From: Chelatococcus albus
Lineage (GTDB): Bacteria > Pseudomonadota > Alphaproteobacteria > Rhizobiales > Beijerinckiaceae
DNA length: 64,000 nucleotides
Assembly (NCBI RefSeq): GCF_030067675.1
Contig: NZ_JASJEV010000005.1
Span: forward strand, 79,089-143,088
Reading direction: 5' to 3'
Position 1 is the stretch's first letter. Every line of letters begins with the position of its first letter. A program made the position numbers and the translations under genes. The notes below the pieces were generated by a model that was not told the DNA's origin, made no database searches, and was given only the letters and a program-made list of their open reading frames with translations. Shown here in pieces: positions 1 through 7,464 of the stretch.

Positions 1-474
1 GTCGCGGAGCTGCGCACGCAGATCGACCAGCTGTCGAAGGATGCCAGCTACAACGGCATCAACCTGCTCGCCGGCGACTCGATGACCACCTATTTCAACG
101 AGACGGGCTCGAGCAAGCAGAAGATCCAGGGTGTCTACTTCGACTCCACCGGCCTCAAGGTTTCGCTCGCCAAGAACGACTTCCAGGCCGACTCGGACAT
201 CAACGCGGCCCTCGCCGAGCTGAAGAGCGCGGCCGAGACGCTGCGCGCCCAGGCATCGACCTTCGGCGCCAACCTCTCGGTGCTGCAGAACCGCCAGGAC
301 TTCACCAAGGGCCTCGTCCACACGCTCACCACTGGCGCGGATGCCCTGGTGCTCGCCGATCCGAATGAGGAAGGCGCCAAGCTCCTCGCCCTGCAGACGC
401 GCCAGCAGCTCTCGCAGACGGCCATGTCCATGGCCAACCAGTCCGAGAGCGCCGTCCTCCGCCTCTTCGGCTGA
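1..474 (+). CDS. Flagellin, C-terminal part (5' end outside window)
   Basis: The frame is open from the first base and ends at TGA 472-474, so this is the 3' part of a gene that begins before the window. The visible 157 residues contain the flagellin landmark KDASYNGINLL near the start and end in the helical D1/D0 tail LLALQTRQQLSQTAMSMA followed by AVLRLFG. The tail is closely similar to that of the next gene, so the two are tandem paralogues. Flagellin is exported by the flagellar type III apparatus and polymerises into the filament. The N-terminal half is not visible, so total length and variable region are unknown. Confidence 0.93.
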   Translation, partial: VAELRTQIDQLSKDASYNGINLLAGDSMTTYFNETGSSKQKIQGVYFDSTGLKVSLAKNDFQADSDINAALAELKSAAETLRAQASTFGANLSVLQNRQDFTKGLVHTLTTGADALVLADPNEEGAKLLALQTRQQLSQTAMSMANQSESAVLRLFG

Positions 475-513
475 GGACGGTCCGGCGGACGAGCGGACCG
501 ACGAAGGAAAGAC

Positions 514-551
514 GCGGCGGCGGGGCCCTCCCCGCCGCCGCTTCGTTTTCG
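514..551 (+). terminator. Rho-independent terminator after the first flagellin
   Basis: A perfect 12-bp stem (514-525 with 530-541) closes a 4-nt loop and is followed by a T-rich stretch (TTCGTTTTC). It lies 40 nt past the flagellin stop and separates it from the second flagellin. Confidence 0.8.
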
Positions 552-586
552 GCCACGATTGCGGCGAACCGGCGGATAATCGGCCC

Positions 587-609
587 GTTAACCCTCCATT
601 AGGGTTAAC
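587..609. promoter_or_regulatory. Inverted repeat upstream of second flagellin
   Basis: GTTAACCCT (587-595) is repeated as its exact reverse complement AGGGTTAAC (601-609) with a 5-nt spacer. The left part also reads TTAA-N7-TTAG (588-602), one mismatch from the CtrA consensus TTAA-N7-TTAA. It could be a DNA operator or a stem in the flagellin leader RNA; the sequence alone does not decide. Confidence 0.5.
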
Positions 610-632
610 AAAGCATTCTCCCGGGCGATCGA

Positions 633-650
633 GGGGGCAAGCAAGCCCCC
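633..650 (+). other. Leader hairpin just ahead of second flagellin
   Basis: GGGGGC (633-638) pairs with GCCCCC (645-650) around a 6-nt loop, ending 21 nt before the start codon. There is no T-run, so it is unlikely to be a terminator. Caulobacter FlbT acts on a flagellin 5' leader and flbT follows here, so a leader RNA structure is plausible; that link is inference. Confidence 0.4.
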
Positions 651-671
651 CATTTCACCACGGGGTTGCGC

Positions 672-1877
672 ATGTCCGATATTGTCCTGTCTCAAGGCGT
701 TCGCCAGAACCTTCTGTCGCTGCAGAAGACCGCGGATCTGCTCGGTGTCACGCAGAACCGCCTCGCCACCGGCAAGAAGGTCAATTCCGCCTTGGACAAC
801 CCGGGCAACTTCTTCACCGCCTCCGGCCTCAACGCCCGCGCCAGCGACCTCGGCCGCCTGCTCGATGGCATCGGCCAGGCGGTGAAGACGCTGGAGGCGG
901 CCGACGGCGGCATCAAGGCACTGACCAAGCTCGTCGAGACTGCGCAGGCCACCATGCGTCAGGCCCTGCAGTCCGCCTCGACCTCGCCGAAGGTCGTGGC
1001 CGAGAAGGCGACGAGCGCGACGACAGCCCTCGTCGGCGCCGCCCCTGCCCTCGGCATGACGGCCGGCGACCAGCTCATGATCAAGGTCGGCGCTGCTCCG
1101 GCTGTGTCGATTGCGGTCGCGGCCGGCGACACGGTCCAGAACCTGATCGACAAGATCAACACGAACACGACGCTCAACCCGGCCGCCGGCCCGAAGACCG
1201 TCCGCGCCTCGCTCGACGACTTCGGCAAGCTGCGGATCGAGACCCTCGACGGCAACGACCTCGGCCTTGAGGTGCAGGACTCGACCAGCGTCCCGGTAAA
1301 CCGACTGAAAAACCTCTTTGGCACCAACGTGCCGGACGCGACGGGTGTCCACACCGTCAAGGGTTCGATCAACACCGTCCGCCAGGCCATGGCGAAGCAG
1401 TTCGACGAGCTGCTCGTGCAGATGAACCAGGTGGCGAAGGACGCGAGCTACAACGGCATCAACCTGCTCAATGCCGAGTCGCTGCGCGTCGTCTTCAACG
1501 AGGCGAACACGAGCTCCCTCGTCATCGAGGGCGTGCGCTTCTCGGCGGACGGCCTCGGCATCGGCGGCTCGATCTCGCAGTTCCAGTCGGACGCCGACAT
1601 CGCCGTCGTGGTCGACCAGCTCACCAAGGCGCTGACGAAGCTGCGCTCGCAGGCCTCCACCTTCGGCGCCAACCTCACGGTGGTGCAGACCCGGCAGGAC
1701 TTCACCAAGCAGGCGATCCTGACGCTCAACACCGGTGCCGACCAGCTCGTCCTCGCCGACAACAACGAGGAGGGCGCGAACCTCCTTGCCCTGCAGACGC
1801 GCCAGCAGCTCTCGCAGACCGCCCTCTCGATGGCCGCCCAGGCGGACCAGGCGGTGCTACGCCTCTTCGGCGGCTGA
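672..1877 (+). CDS. Flagellin
   Basis: 401 residues. The N-terminus (MSDIVLSQGVRQNLLSLQKT, then NRLATGKKVNSALDNP) is the conserved flagellin D0/D1 helix, and the C-terminus ends LLALQTRQQLSQTALSMA...VLRLFGG. The central variable region (about residues 140-300) is short. The ATG at 672 is preferred over the in-frame TTG at 666 because flagellins start close to this motif. A second, slightly divergent copy follows a truncated-in-view paralogue, and flbT and flaF follow downstream, as in other alphaproteobacterial flagellin clusters. The leader carries an inverted repeat and a hairpin but no convincing sigma-54 element. Confidence 0.95.
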   Translation: MSDIVLSQGVRQNLLSLQKTADLLGVTQNRLATGKKVNSALDNPGNFFTASGLNARASDLGRLLDGIGQAVKTLEAADGGIKALTKLVETAQATMRQALQSASTSPKVVAEKATSATTALVGAAPALGMTAGDQLMIKVGAAPAVSIAVAAGDTVQNLIDKINTNTTLNPAAGPKTVRASLDDFGKLRIETLDGNDLGLEVQDSTSVPVNRLKNLFGTNVPDATGVHTVKGSINTVRQAMAKQFDELLVQMNQVAKDASYNGINLLNAESLRVVFNEANTSSLVIEGVRFSADGLGIGGSISQFQSDADIAVVVDQLTKALTKLRSQASTFGANLTVVQTRQDFTKQAILTLNTGADQLVLADNNEEGANLLALQTRQQLSQTALSMAAQADQAVLRLFGG

Positions 1878-1893
1878 GGCGTCGCAAGACCGC

Positions 1894-1925
1894 GGCGGGG
1901 GCGACTGTCCCCGCCTCCCCTTCCT
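1894..1925 (+). terminator. Possible terminator/attenuator after second flagellin
   Basis: A 7-bp GC stem (1894-1900 with 1909-1915) around an 8-nt loop is followed by a pyrimidine-rich run containing TTCCTT. It lies between the flagellin stop and the flbT ribosome-binding site, so it could reduce read-through into flbT-flaF. Confidence 0.5.
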
Positions 1926-1944
1926 TGCGCAAGGAGGCGAGGCA

Positions 1945-2385
1945 ATGGCGCTCAAGGTGGAACTCAAGCCGCACGAGCGGATCATCATCGGCAAGGTCGT
2001 CATCCGCAACGACGACCAACGCACGCGCCTCTTCATCGAGGGCGAGGCGCCGATCCTGCGCGAAAAGGACATCCTCAACCCGGCGAGCGCCGACACGCCC
2101 GCCAAGAGCATCTATCTCGCCGTGCAGCTCATGTACCTGTCGCAGGACCTGAGCCCGCACTACGAGGCCTATTTCGAGCTGGTCCGCCAGTTTCTCGAGG
2201 CCGCACCGAGCGCTCTCGCGACTGTGGCCGAGATCAATAACCGCATCTTAAGCGGCGATCTCTACAAGGCACTGAAGGCCGCCAAGAGCCTGATAGAGTA
2301 CGAGCAGGAGTTGATCGCGCATGCAACACGCGGCGACCGCCTACGCCAGGGTGGCCCAAACGACCCAATCCCCCAGGGAGCTTGA
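1945..2385 (+). CDS. flbT: Flagellar biosynthesis repressor FlbT
   Basis: 146 residues, the usual FlbT length. The N-terminal LKVELKPHERIIIGKVVIRN is the recognisable family signature. In Caulobacter FlbT is a post-transcriptional regulator that acts on flagellin mRNA through its 5' leader and links flagellin synthesis to completion of the hook. The start at 1945 is fixed by a perfect AAGGAGG at 1931-1937. It is 67 nt downstream of the flagellin and its 3' end overlaps flaF by 65 nt in another frame, so the pair is probably co-translated. Confidence 0.92.
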   Translation: MALKVELKPHERIIIGKVVIRNDDQRTRLFIEGEAPILREKDILNPASADTPAKSIYLAVQLMYLSQDLSPHYEAYFELVRQFLEAAPSALATVAEINNRILSGDLYKALKAAKSLIEYEQELIAHATRGDRLRQGGPNDPIPQGA

Positions 2386-2710
2386 AGCCAACATTCTGAT
2401 GAAGGCCGCGACCAGGCTTCAGGCCGTTCGCGACGACTGGCCCGCCCGGGAAGGCGATCTCGACGGTGCCCTCACCTACAACCGCAAGCTCTGGACGATC
2501 CTGGTGACGTCGGTGACGCGCGAGGACAACCCCCTGCCCAAGCCCCTGCGGCAGAACATCGCCAATCTCGGTCTGTTCATCTTCAACCACACCCTTTCGA
2601 TCCTGAGCGAGCCTGCTCCGGAGAAGCTGGCGATCCTCGTCAACATCAACCGCGAGCTCGCGGCCGGCCTGCGTACCCGCCCTCCGGTGGAGCTGAAGGC
2701 CGCGAGCTGA
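2321..2710 (+). CDS. flaF: Flagellar biosynthesis regulator FlaF
   Basis: 129 residues. The segments AATAYARVAQTTQSPRELEA and DNPLPKPLRQNIANLGLFIF identify FlaF, which is needed for flagellin synthesis or secretion in alphaproteobacteria and acts in opposition to FlbT. The gene starts inside the last 65 nt of flbT and is followed by a strong terminator, so it ends the rightward flagellin operon. Confidence 0.92.
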   Translation: MQHAATAYARVAQTTQSPRELEANILMKAATRLQAVRDDWPAREGDLDGALTYNRKLWTILVTSVTREDNPLPKPLRQNIANLGLFIFNHTLSILSEPAPEKLAILVNINRELAAGLRTRPPVELKAAS

Positions 2711-2742
2711 CCACGGGCCTTCTGCGAATTCGCGAGCCCAGA

Positions 2743-2770
2743 GGGCCGGCGTTGCGCCGGCCCTTTCCTT
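2743..2770. terminator. Terminator between flaF and ohr
   Basis: A perfect 9-bp stem (2743-2751 with 2755-2763) closes a 3-nt loop, followed on the plus strand by TTTCCTTT. It lies between convergent flaF and ohr, 32 nt past flaF, and may act for both. Confidence 0.8.
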
Positions 2771-2793
2771 TGACGACCCCTGCCGACCGCCGC

Positions 2794-3207
2794 TCACGCG
2801 ACGCTCAGACGCACGTCCACATTGCCGCGGATCGCATTCGAGTAGGGGCAGACCTTGTGTGCCTTCTCGACAAGCGCATCGGCCTCGGCCTTGTCGATGC
2901 CGGGCAGCGCGATCCTGAGATCGACGTCGATACCGAAACCTCCGGGGAGCTCACCGATGCCGACCTCCGCCGCGACTGTCGCCTCCGCCGGCAGGCGCTT
3001 GCCCTCCTTGCCGGCGACGAACTTCAACGCTCCGAGAAAGCAGGCCGAGTAGCCGGCGGCGAAGAGCTGCTCGGGATTGGTGGCGCCGCCCGGGCCGCCC
3101 ATCTCCTTCGGCACCGCCAGCGCCACGTCGAGCTGGCCGTCGGAGGTTCTGGCACGGCCGTCGCGCCCGCCCGTCGCCGTCGCACGCGCCTTGTAGAGGA
3201 TCTTCAT
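2794..3207 (-). CDS. ohr: Organic hydroperoxide resistance protein Ohr (OsmC family)
   Basis: 137 residues. The two catalytic cysteines of the family are visible at Cys56 (SACFLGAL) and Cys120 (KVCPYSNA). Ohr is a cytoplasmic thiol peroxidase that reduces organic hydroperoxides using dihydrolipoyl thiols. The Ohr rather than OsmC assignment rests on the compact length, the ATNPEQLFAAGYSACF motif and the divergent ohrR neighbour. The start at 3207 has an AAGGAGC site; the longer frame from 3222 would read through that site. Confidence 0.93.
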   Translation of the reverse strand: MKILYKARATATGGRDGRARTSDGQLDVALAVPKEMGGPGGATNPEQLFAAGYSACFLGALKFVAGKEGKRLPAEATVAAEVGIGELPGGFGIDVDLRIALPGIDKAEADALVEKAHKVCPYSNAIRGNVDVRLSVA

Positions 3208-3262
3208 CGCTTGCTCCTTCATCCGGGAGGCACGGCAGCGCCTCCTTCACCTCGATGCGTTA

Positions 3263-3295
3263 TCAATTGCACGCATTTTAATTGTGCGCAATTGA
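3263..3295. promoter_or_regulatory. Probable OhrR operator between ohr and ohrR
   Basis: In the divergent promoter region, TCAATTGC (3263-3270) faces GCAATTGA (3288-3295), and inside lies the near-palindrome AATTGTGCGCAATT (3280-3293). OhrR regulators of the MarR family bind AT-rich palindromes containing CAATT/AATTG half-sites, and the region is markedly AT-rich for this genome. Confidence 0.6.
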
Positions 3296-3466
3296 ATTCG
3301 ACGCACTGCACCCATGCACAAACTGATCGTGCACAAGCGAAAACCGGCTACCATAGGAACGAAGCGGGAGCGGCTGCCGTCGGGCGGCCCGAGCAAGCGA
3401 ACCGGTCTCGCGCCGGCCTCATGCCCGCGTGCCATCGAGCGCGAGCGACGGAAGGAGCCGACACGC

Positions 3467-3913
3467 GTGCGACGCAAGGCGGATGAATCCCTGCGGCTCG
3501 ACAACCAGGTCTGCTTCGCCGTCTACGCGGCAGGCCATGCCTTCACGCGCGCCTACAAGCCGCTGCTCGGCAAGCTCGGGCTCACCTATCCGCAGTATCT
3601 CGTCATGCTGCTTCTCTGGGAGCACGACGGCCCGACGATGCGCGAGATCGGCGAGCGTCTGCATCTCGATTCCGGGACATTGACGCCGCTCCTGAAGCGG
3701 CTGGAAACGATGGGCCTCGTCCATCGCGCGCGCCTGCCCGAGGATGAACGGCAATTGCGCGTCACCCTCACCGACAAGGGCCGCGCCCTCAGGGAGGCCG
3801 CGGCTGACGTGCCTCGGGCAATCGGCTGCGCCAGCGGCCTCGCGCCGGACGAGGCGAAGCGCCTCCGCCACGAACTCGTGGCGCTGCAGGCTGCGCTCGC
3901 CCGCGCCCAATGA
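3467..3913 (+). CDS. ohrR: MarR-family peroxide sensor OhrR
   Basis: 148 residues from a GTG start preceded by GAAGGAGC at 3451-3458; longer in-frame starts exist but lack a good site and exceed family length. The motif DNQVCFAVYAAGHAF carries the peroxide-sensing cysteine (Cys16 here) that all OhrR proteins share near the N-terminus. A winged helix follows (LTYPQYLVMLLLWEHDG, LDSGTLTPLLKRLE, DERQLRVTLTDKG). Oxidation of the Cys releases the repressor from DNA and induces ohr, which is transcribed divergently here. Confidence 0.93.
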   Translation: MRRKADESLRLDNQVCFAVYAAGHAFTRAYKPLLGKLGLTYPQYLVMLLLWEHDGPTMREIGERLHLDSGTLTPLLKRLETMGLVHRARLPEDERQLRVTLTDKGRALREAAADVPRAIGCASGLAPDEAKRLRHELVALQAALARAQ

Positions 3914-3916
3914 GAC

Positions 3917-3947
3917 AGCGCGCGAGAGGGTTCCCGCGCGCTTTCTT
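3917..3947. terminator. Terminator between ohrR and flgL
   Basis: AGCGCGCG (3917-3924) pairs with CGCGCGCT (3935-3942) around a 10-nt loop, followed by TTCTT. It begins 3 nt after the ohrR stop and lies between convergent genes. Confidence 0.65.
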
Positions 3948-3971
3948 GACCCATGGAGGCCGACGACGGCC

Positions 3972-5522
3972 TCACAGATAATTGGTGAGCGTCAGCTTCG
4001 ACAGGATGGCCGTCGTCTGATAGGTCGCCTGCAGGCGCGTCTGCAGGGCGAGGATCGAGGCGGCGACCTGCTCCTGGCTGATGTTCTCGACGCCGTCCAC
4101 GACCGAGTTGAGGAAACCTTCCGTCGTCTTGTGCCGCTCCGTCGCCGCCTTCATGGCGGTGCCGGCATTGGCGAGCTCGACGATGATGTCCTCCACGCGT
4201 TGGGTGCCACCGGGATAGTCGAGGTTGGTGCGGATGCGCTCCGCCACCGCATCGTAGCGGGCGGCGGCCGTCGTCTCGCTCGCGGGGAAGGTCTCGGCGG
4301 CGAGCACGGCGAAATGCGCGAGCGCATGGGCGATGCCGTCCTCGTTCGCTTGCGCGCCGATGGCCGCGACCTGCGAGCTGTCGATGCGAAGGACCGACGA
4401 GGCACGCGCGGCGAGCGAATCGACGCCGCCGCCGGAGGGCTGCGACGTGCCCTTGTACCAGACGACCGTGTCGGCCGTCGTGCCCGGCACGGTCGTCACC
4501 GCGCTCTCCGGCGCGCCGGCGATGCGCTTGGGCGGATTGTCGAGCGTGCCGGCGAAGAAGTTCTTCGACGCCACGATGGACGAGGAGGCGGCGAGCGCCG
4601 TGCGTGCCTTCTGATCGACGGCGCTGCCGAGTGCCGCCTCGAGATTGGTCGCCGTGTCGGCCGGCGTCGCGCCGATGATGAAGGCCTTCTCGGTCGAGCT
4701 CGGGTTGGGCGTCATGCGCGCCACGAGCTCGATCGTCTCCTGCGTCCCGTCGGGCAGGGTGAGGAGAACGCTGACCTTGTCGCCGTCCTTGGGCTGGGCC
4801 GCGACGTCGAACGAGACCGTCGTGGGCGATCCGCCCGGACCGGTGACCGGCATCGCCGTCGTGTTGCTGGACGTCGCCCCGCTGATCTTGAAGCCGAAGG
4901 GCAGGCCCGCGACCGTCTCGCCGAGATTGACGGTGGTGCCCGCCCGCGACAGCGCGAGGCGCCCGAGGTAACGCCCGCTGCCGTCGAGCGCGCCGCGGTC
5001 GGCGCGCTTGCGCTCGTCCATCAGGGCCTTGAGGCCGGCCCGCGCGCCGTCCCCATTCATCATCAGGTCGAAGGACTCCACCGGCTTCACGTCCGCCGCC
5101 TTCCCCGAGAAGAGGTAGCGGCCGTTGGCGCCGGTATTGAGAAGGTCGATTGCCTCGCGCAAGCGCTCCTCGGCCTGCTTCTGACCGAGCGTGCGCCCGT
5201 CCGGAGCAGGGGTGAAGTTGCCGGGCGGGACGTCGGTCTTGGCTTCGCGCGTGATCTTGGCGATGCGCTCCAGGCTCTGGTTCATGAGCTTGAGGCGCAG
5301 GTCGCCGTCCTGGATGCTCGTCTTGTAGCCGGCGATCGTCGAGAGCTGGGCCCGGAAATCGAGGCTCGTGCGCCGGTCGAAGCCGAGGCCGCCGTAGGTA
5401 TCGGAGAGCTTGCCCGTCGAGATCTGCTGCATGAGCGTGTTGAGCTCGGCACGCATGTTCACGAAGAGGCTGCTCGACCGCTGCGCCGAGACGGAACCGG
5501 GTTTGAAACTGTTGATGGCCAT
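3972..5522 (-). CDS. flgL: Flagellar hook-filament junction protein FlgL (long form)
   Basis: 516 residues. The N-terminal flagellin-like helix (SSLFVNMRAELNTLMQQIST, then GFDRRTSLDFRAQL) and the C-terminal helix (EQVAASILALQTRLQATYQT) are typical of FlgL, which joins hook and filament with FlgK. The middle, roughly residues 165-400, is a large low-similarity insert, which makes the protein well longer than most FlgL proteins (about 300-350 residues). The start at 5522 has GAGGAGAG upstream and leaves 14 nt after flgK; an earlier start at 5540 would overlap flgK. It is last in the flgE-flgK-flgL series. Confidence 0.85.
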   Translation of the reverse strand: MAINSFKPGSVSAQRSSSLFVNMRAELNTLMQQISTGKLSDTYGGLGFDRRTSLDFRAQLSTIAGYKTSIQDGDLRLKLMNQSLERIAKITREAKTDVPPGNFTPAPDGRTLGQKQAEERLREAIDLLNTGANGRYLFSGKAADVKPVESFDLMMNGDGARAGLKALMDERKRADRGALDGSGRYLGRLALSRAGTTVNLGETVAGLPFGFKISGATSSNTTAMPVTGPGGSPTTVSFDVAAQPKDGDKVSVLLTLPDGTQETIELVARMTPNPSSTEKAFIIGATPADTATNLEAALGSAVDQKARTALAASSSIVASKNFFAGTLDNPPKRIAGAPESAVTTVPGTTADTVVWYKGTSQPSGGGVDSLAARASSVLRIDSSQVAAIGAQANEDGIAHALAHFAVLAAETFPASETTAAARYDAVAERIRTNLDYPGGTQRVEDIIVELANAGTAMKAATERHKTTEGFLNSVVDGVENISQEQVAASILALQTRLQATYQTTAILSKLTLTNYL

Positions 5523-5536
5523 CGTCGGCCCTCTCC

Positions 5537-7375
5537 TCACATCCGCAACAGCAGGTCCATCATGTCCTTGACCGCGGTCATCACGCGCGCATTGGCGGAG
5601 TAGGCGGTCTGCAGCACGATGAGCTGCGACATCTCCTGGTCGACATTGACCCCGGCCGTCTCGGCAAAGCGTGCCTCCACCGCGTTGAGGACGATCTTCT
5701 GCCCTTCGTCGAGCCTCTTGGCGACCTCGGCGTTGCTGCCCTGCCGCTCGACGATGCGCCGGGCGAAGTCACCGATATTGCCGACGTAGGGGGCCGAGCC
5801 GCCGCCGATGCCGGTCTCCGGCGCGAACATGAAGTTCGTCTTCGTCAGGCGGTCGAGAACATATTGCGGCCGCTGCGAGTCACCTGCCGGCGTCGTCGCG
5901 CTGAAGACGACGAGCTTCGAGCGGTCGGCGATGAGCGCCGGATTGACGGCGATGCGCTGCGCGAAGCCGGTCTTCTGCGCGCCTGCCTCGAGCGAGCCGG
6001 TGTAGGGCGCGCTGGCATTGCCCGCGTCGACGAAGAGCGGCAGCTCGACCCCGCCGGTCAGGCTCGTCGCCGTGATCGAGGCCGAAAGGCCCGTAATGTC
6101 GACGGGCGGGCCCCCGTCGTCGACCACGCTGAGCGTGCCGGCGGCGAAGGTGACAGTGACATTCGGCCCGAGCGCGGCCTTGATCGCCGCCTCGACGCTG
6201 GCCGCAGGGCCGGAGAAGTCGATGCTGACGACGCTGTCCGTCGGATCAGCGGTCGTGTTGCCGGGCAGTGTAGCCGAGGGGCCGCTCGCATTGACGAAGG
6301 TCACGCGCTTGGTGACGCCGCCGTCGACATAATCGACGGTCACGGCATTGCCCCGCTGCAGCCCCGTCAGGTCCACCTGGAAGCCGTTGGCGATCGCCGT
6401 GCCCGCCACCTGCCTGTCAGACACGGCGCTGGCGAGGCGGGCGGCGAGCTCGTCGAGCTGGCGCTGCGCTTCCACCAGGATCTTGTCGCGCTGCTCGACA
6501 TAGGCCGCGATCTCGCCGGAGCGGATCATGCCGGTGGCGAGGAGGTCGATGCTGCGGCCGGACTGGTCGACCGCCGTGATCGTGCCCACGCCGCGCTTCG
6601 TCGCATCGGTGTCGTAGAGCGCTCCGGCCCCGATATTGGCCCGCTGGTCGAAGCTCAGCTTCAGCGCCGAATTGCCGTCGAAGAGCGTCAGGCCGCCCGT
6701 CGTCGCGATGCTCACCGAACCGTTGGCGTTCTCGGTCACCTTGACGTCGATGAGCCGCGACAGCTCGTTGATCATGCGGTCGCGCTCGTCGAGCAGGGCC
6801 GCGCTGGGCCGCTCGGTGCCCGTGCCGACAATCTTGGCGTTGACGTCGGTGATGCTCGTCAGGAGGTCGTTCGCACGTGAGACCGAGGCCGCGAGCGCCG
6901 CCTCGGCATCATTGCGCAGCCCCTGGATGCTGTTGGAGATGCTGTTGATGCGGGTCGCCAGCGTCTGCGCCTTCTCGAGGACGGCCGAACGTGTCGAATA
7001 GGACGAAGGGTCGGTGATCAGCGCCTGGAGCTGCTTGGTCAGGTCGTTGAAATTCGTGTCCAGCGCCCCCGTGCCGCCGGGCCCGCCGTAGAGCTGGTCG
7101 AGCGTCGTGTGGTAGCGCGCCTTGACGTCCGTATAGGCGCCCCCCGCCGTTTCCAGGCGGAGCTGGCGCTGCAGGATACGGTCGAGGATGCGCTCGATGC
7201 CGGCATTCGTGACGCCGGTCGTCTGCCCGCCGACGACCTGCTGCACGGCGTTGAGCCGCCGGCGCGTGTAGCCGACGGAATCGGCGTTGGAAACGTTCTG
7301 CGCGACGACGTCGATGCCGGCTTGCGTCACACGCAGGCCCGACAGCGCCGCTCCGAGTGTGGACATCATGCCCAT
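5537..7375 (-). CDS. flgK: Flagellar hook-associated protein 1 FlgK
   Basis: 612 residues. The N-terminus (LGAALSGLRVTQAGIDVVAQ NVSNADSVGYTRRR) is the rod/hook-type motif with the FlgK-specific YTRRR, and the C-terminus (VDQEMSQLIVLQTAYSANAR, VKDMMDLLLRM) is the conserved pairing helix. FlgK forms the first hook-filament junction ring outside the cell. It lies between flgE (89 nt upstream) and flgL (14 nt downstream) on the same strand. Confidence 0.95.
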   Translation of the reverse strand: MGMMSTLGAALSGLRVTQAGIDVVAQNVSNADSVGYTRRRLNAVQQVVGGQTTGVTNAGIERILDRILQRQLRLETAGGAYTDVKARYHTTLDQLYGGPGGTGALDTNFNDLTKQLQALITDPSSYSTRSAVLEKAQTLATRINSISNSIQGLRNDAEAALAASVSRANDLLTSITDVNAKIVGTGTERPSAALLDERDRMINELSRLIDVKVTENANGSVSIATTGGLTLFDGNSALKLSFDQRANIGAGALYDTDATKRGVGTITAVDQSGRSIDLLATGMIRSGEIAAYVEQRDKILVEAQRQLDELAARLASAVSDRQVAGTAIANGFQVDLTGLQRGNAVTVDYVDGGVTKRVTFVNASGPSATLPGNTTADPTDSVVSIDFSGPAASVEAAIKAALGPNVTVTFAAGTLSVVDDGGPPVDITGLSASITATSLTGGVELPLFVDAGNASAPYTGSLEAGAQKTGFAQRIAVNPALIADRSKLVVFSATTPAGDSQRPQYVLDRLTKTNFMFAPETGIGGGSAPYVGNIGDFARRIVERQGSNAEVAKRLDEGQKIVLNAVEARFAETAGVNVDQEMSQLIVLQTAYSANARVMTAVKDMMDLLLRM

Positions 7376-7464
7376 GACAGCACTCCGGCTCTGGTGGGGG
7401 ATGCGGCGAAGCGTCAGCCGCCTCGCCGCCCGCCCTCACTCACGAGAAACGATCGCCGCCCGCC

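Noticed and set aside
541-671. Sigma-54 promoter for the second flagellin
   Set aside because: One GG-N10-GC spacing occurs, but the flanking bases do not fit the -24 and -12 consensus.
3744-5603. A 619-residue plus-strand frame opposite flgL
   Set aside because: It has no recognisable motif and the opposite strand encodes intact FlgL.
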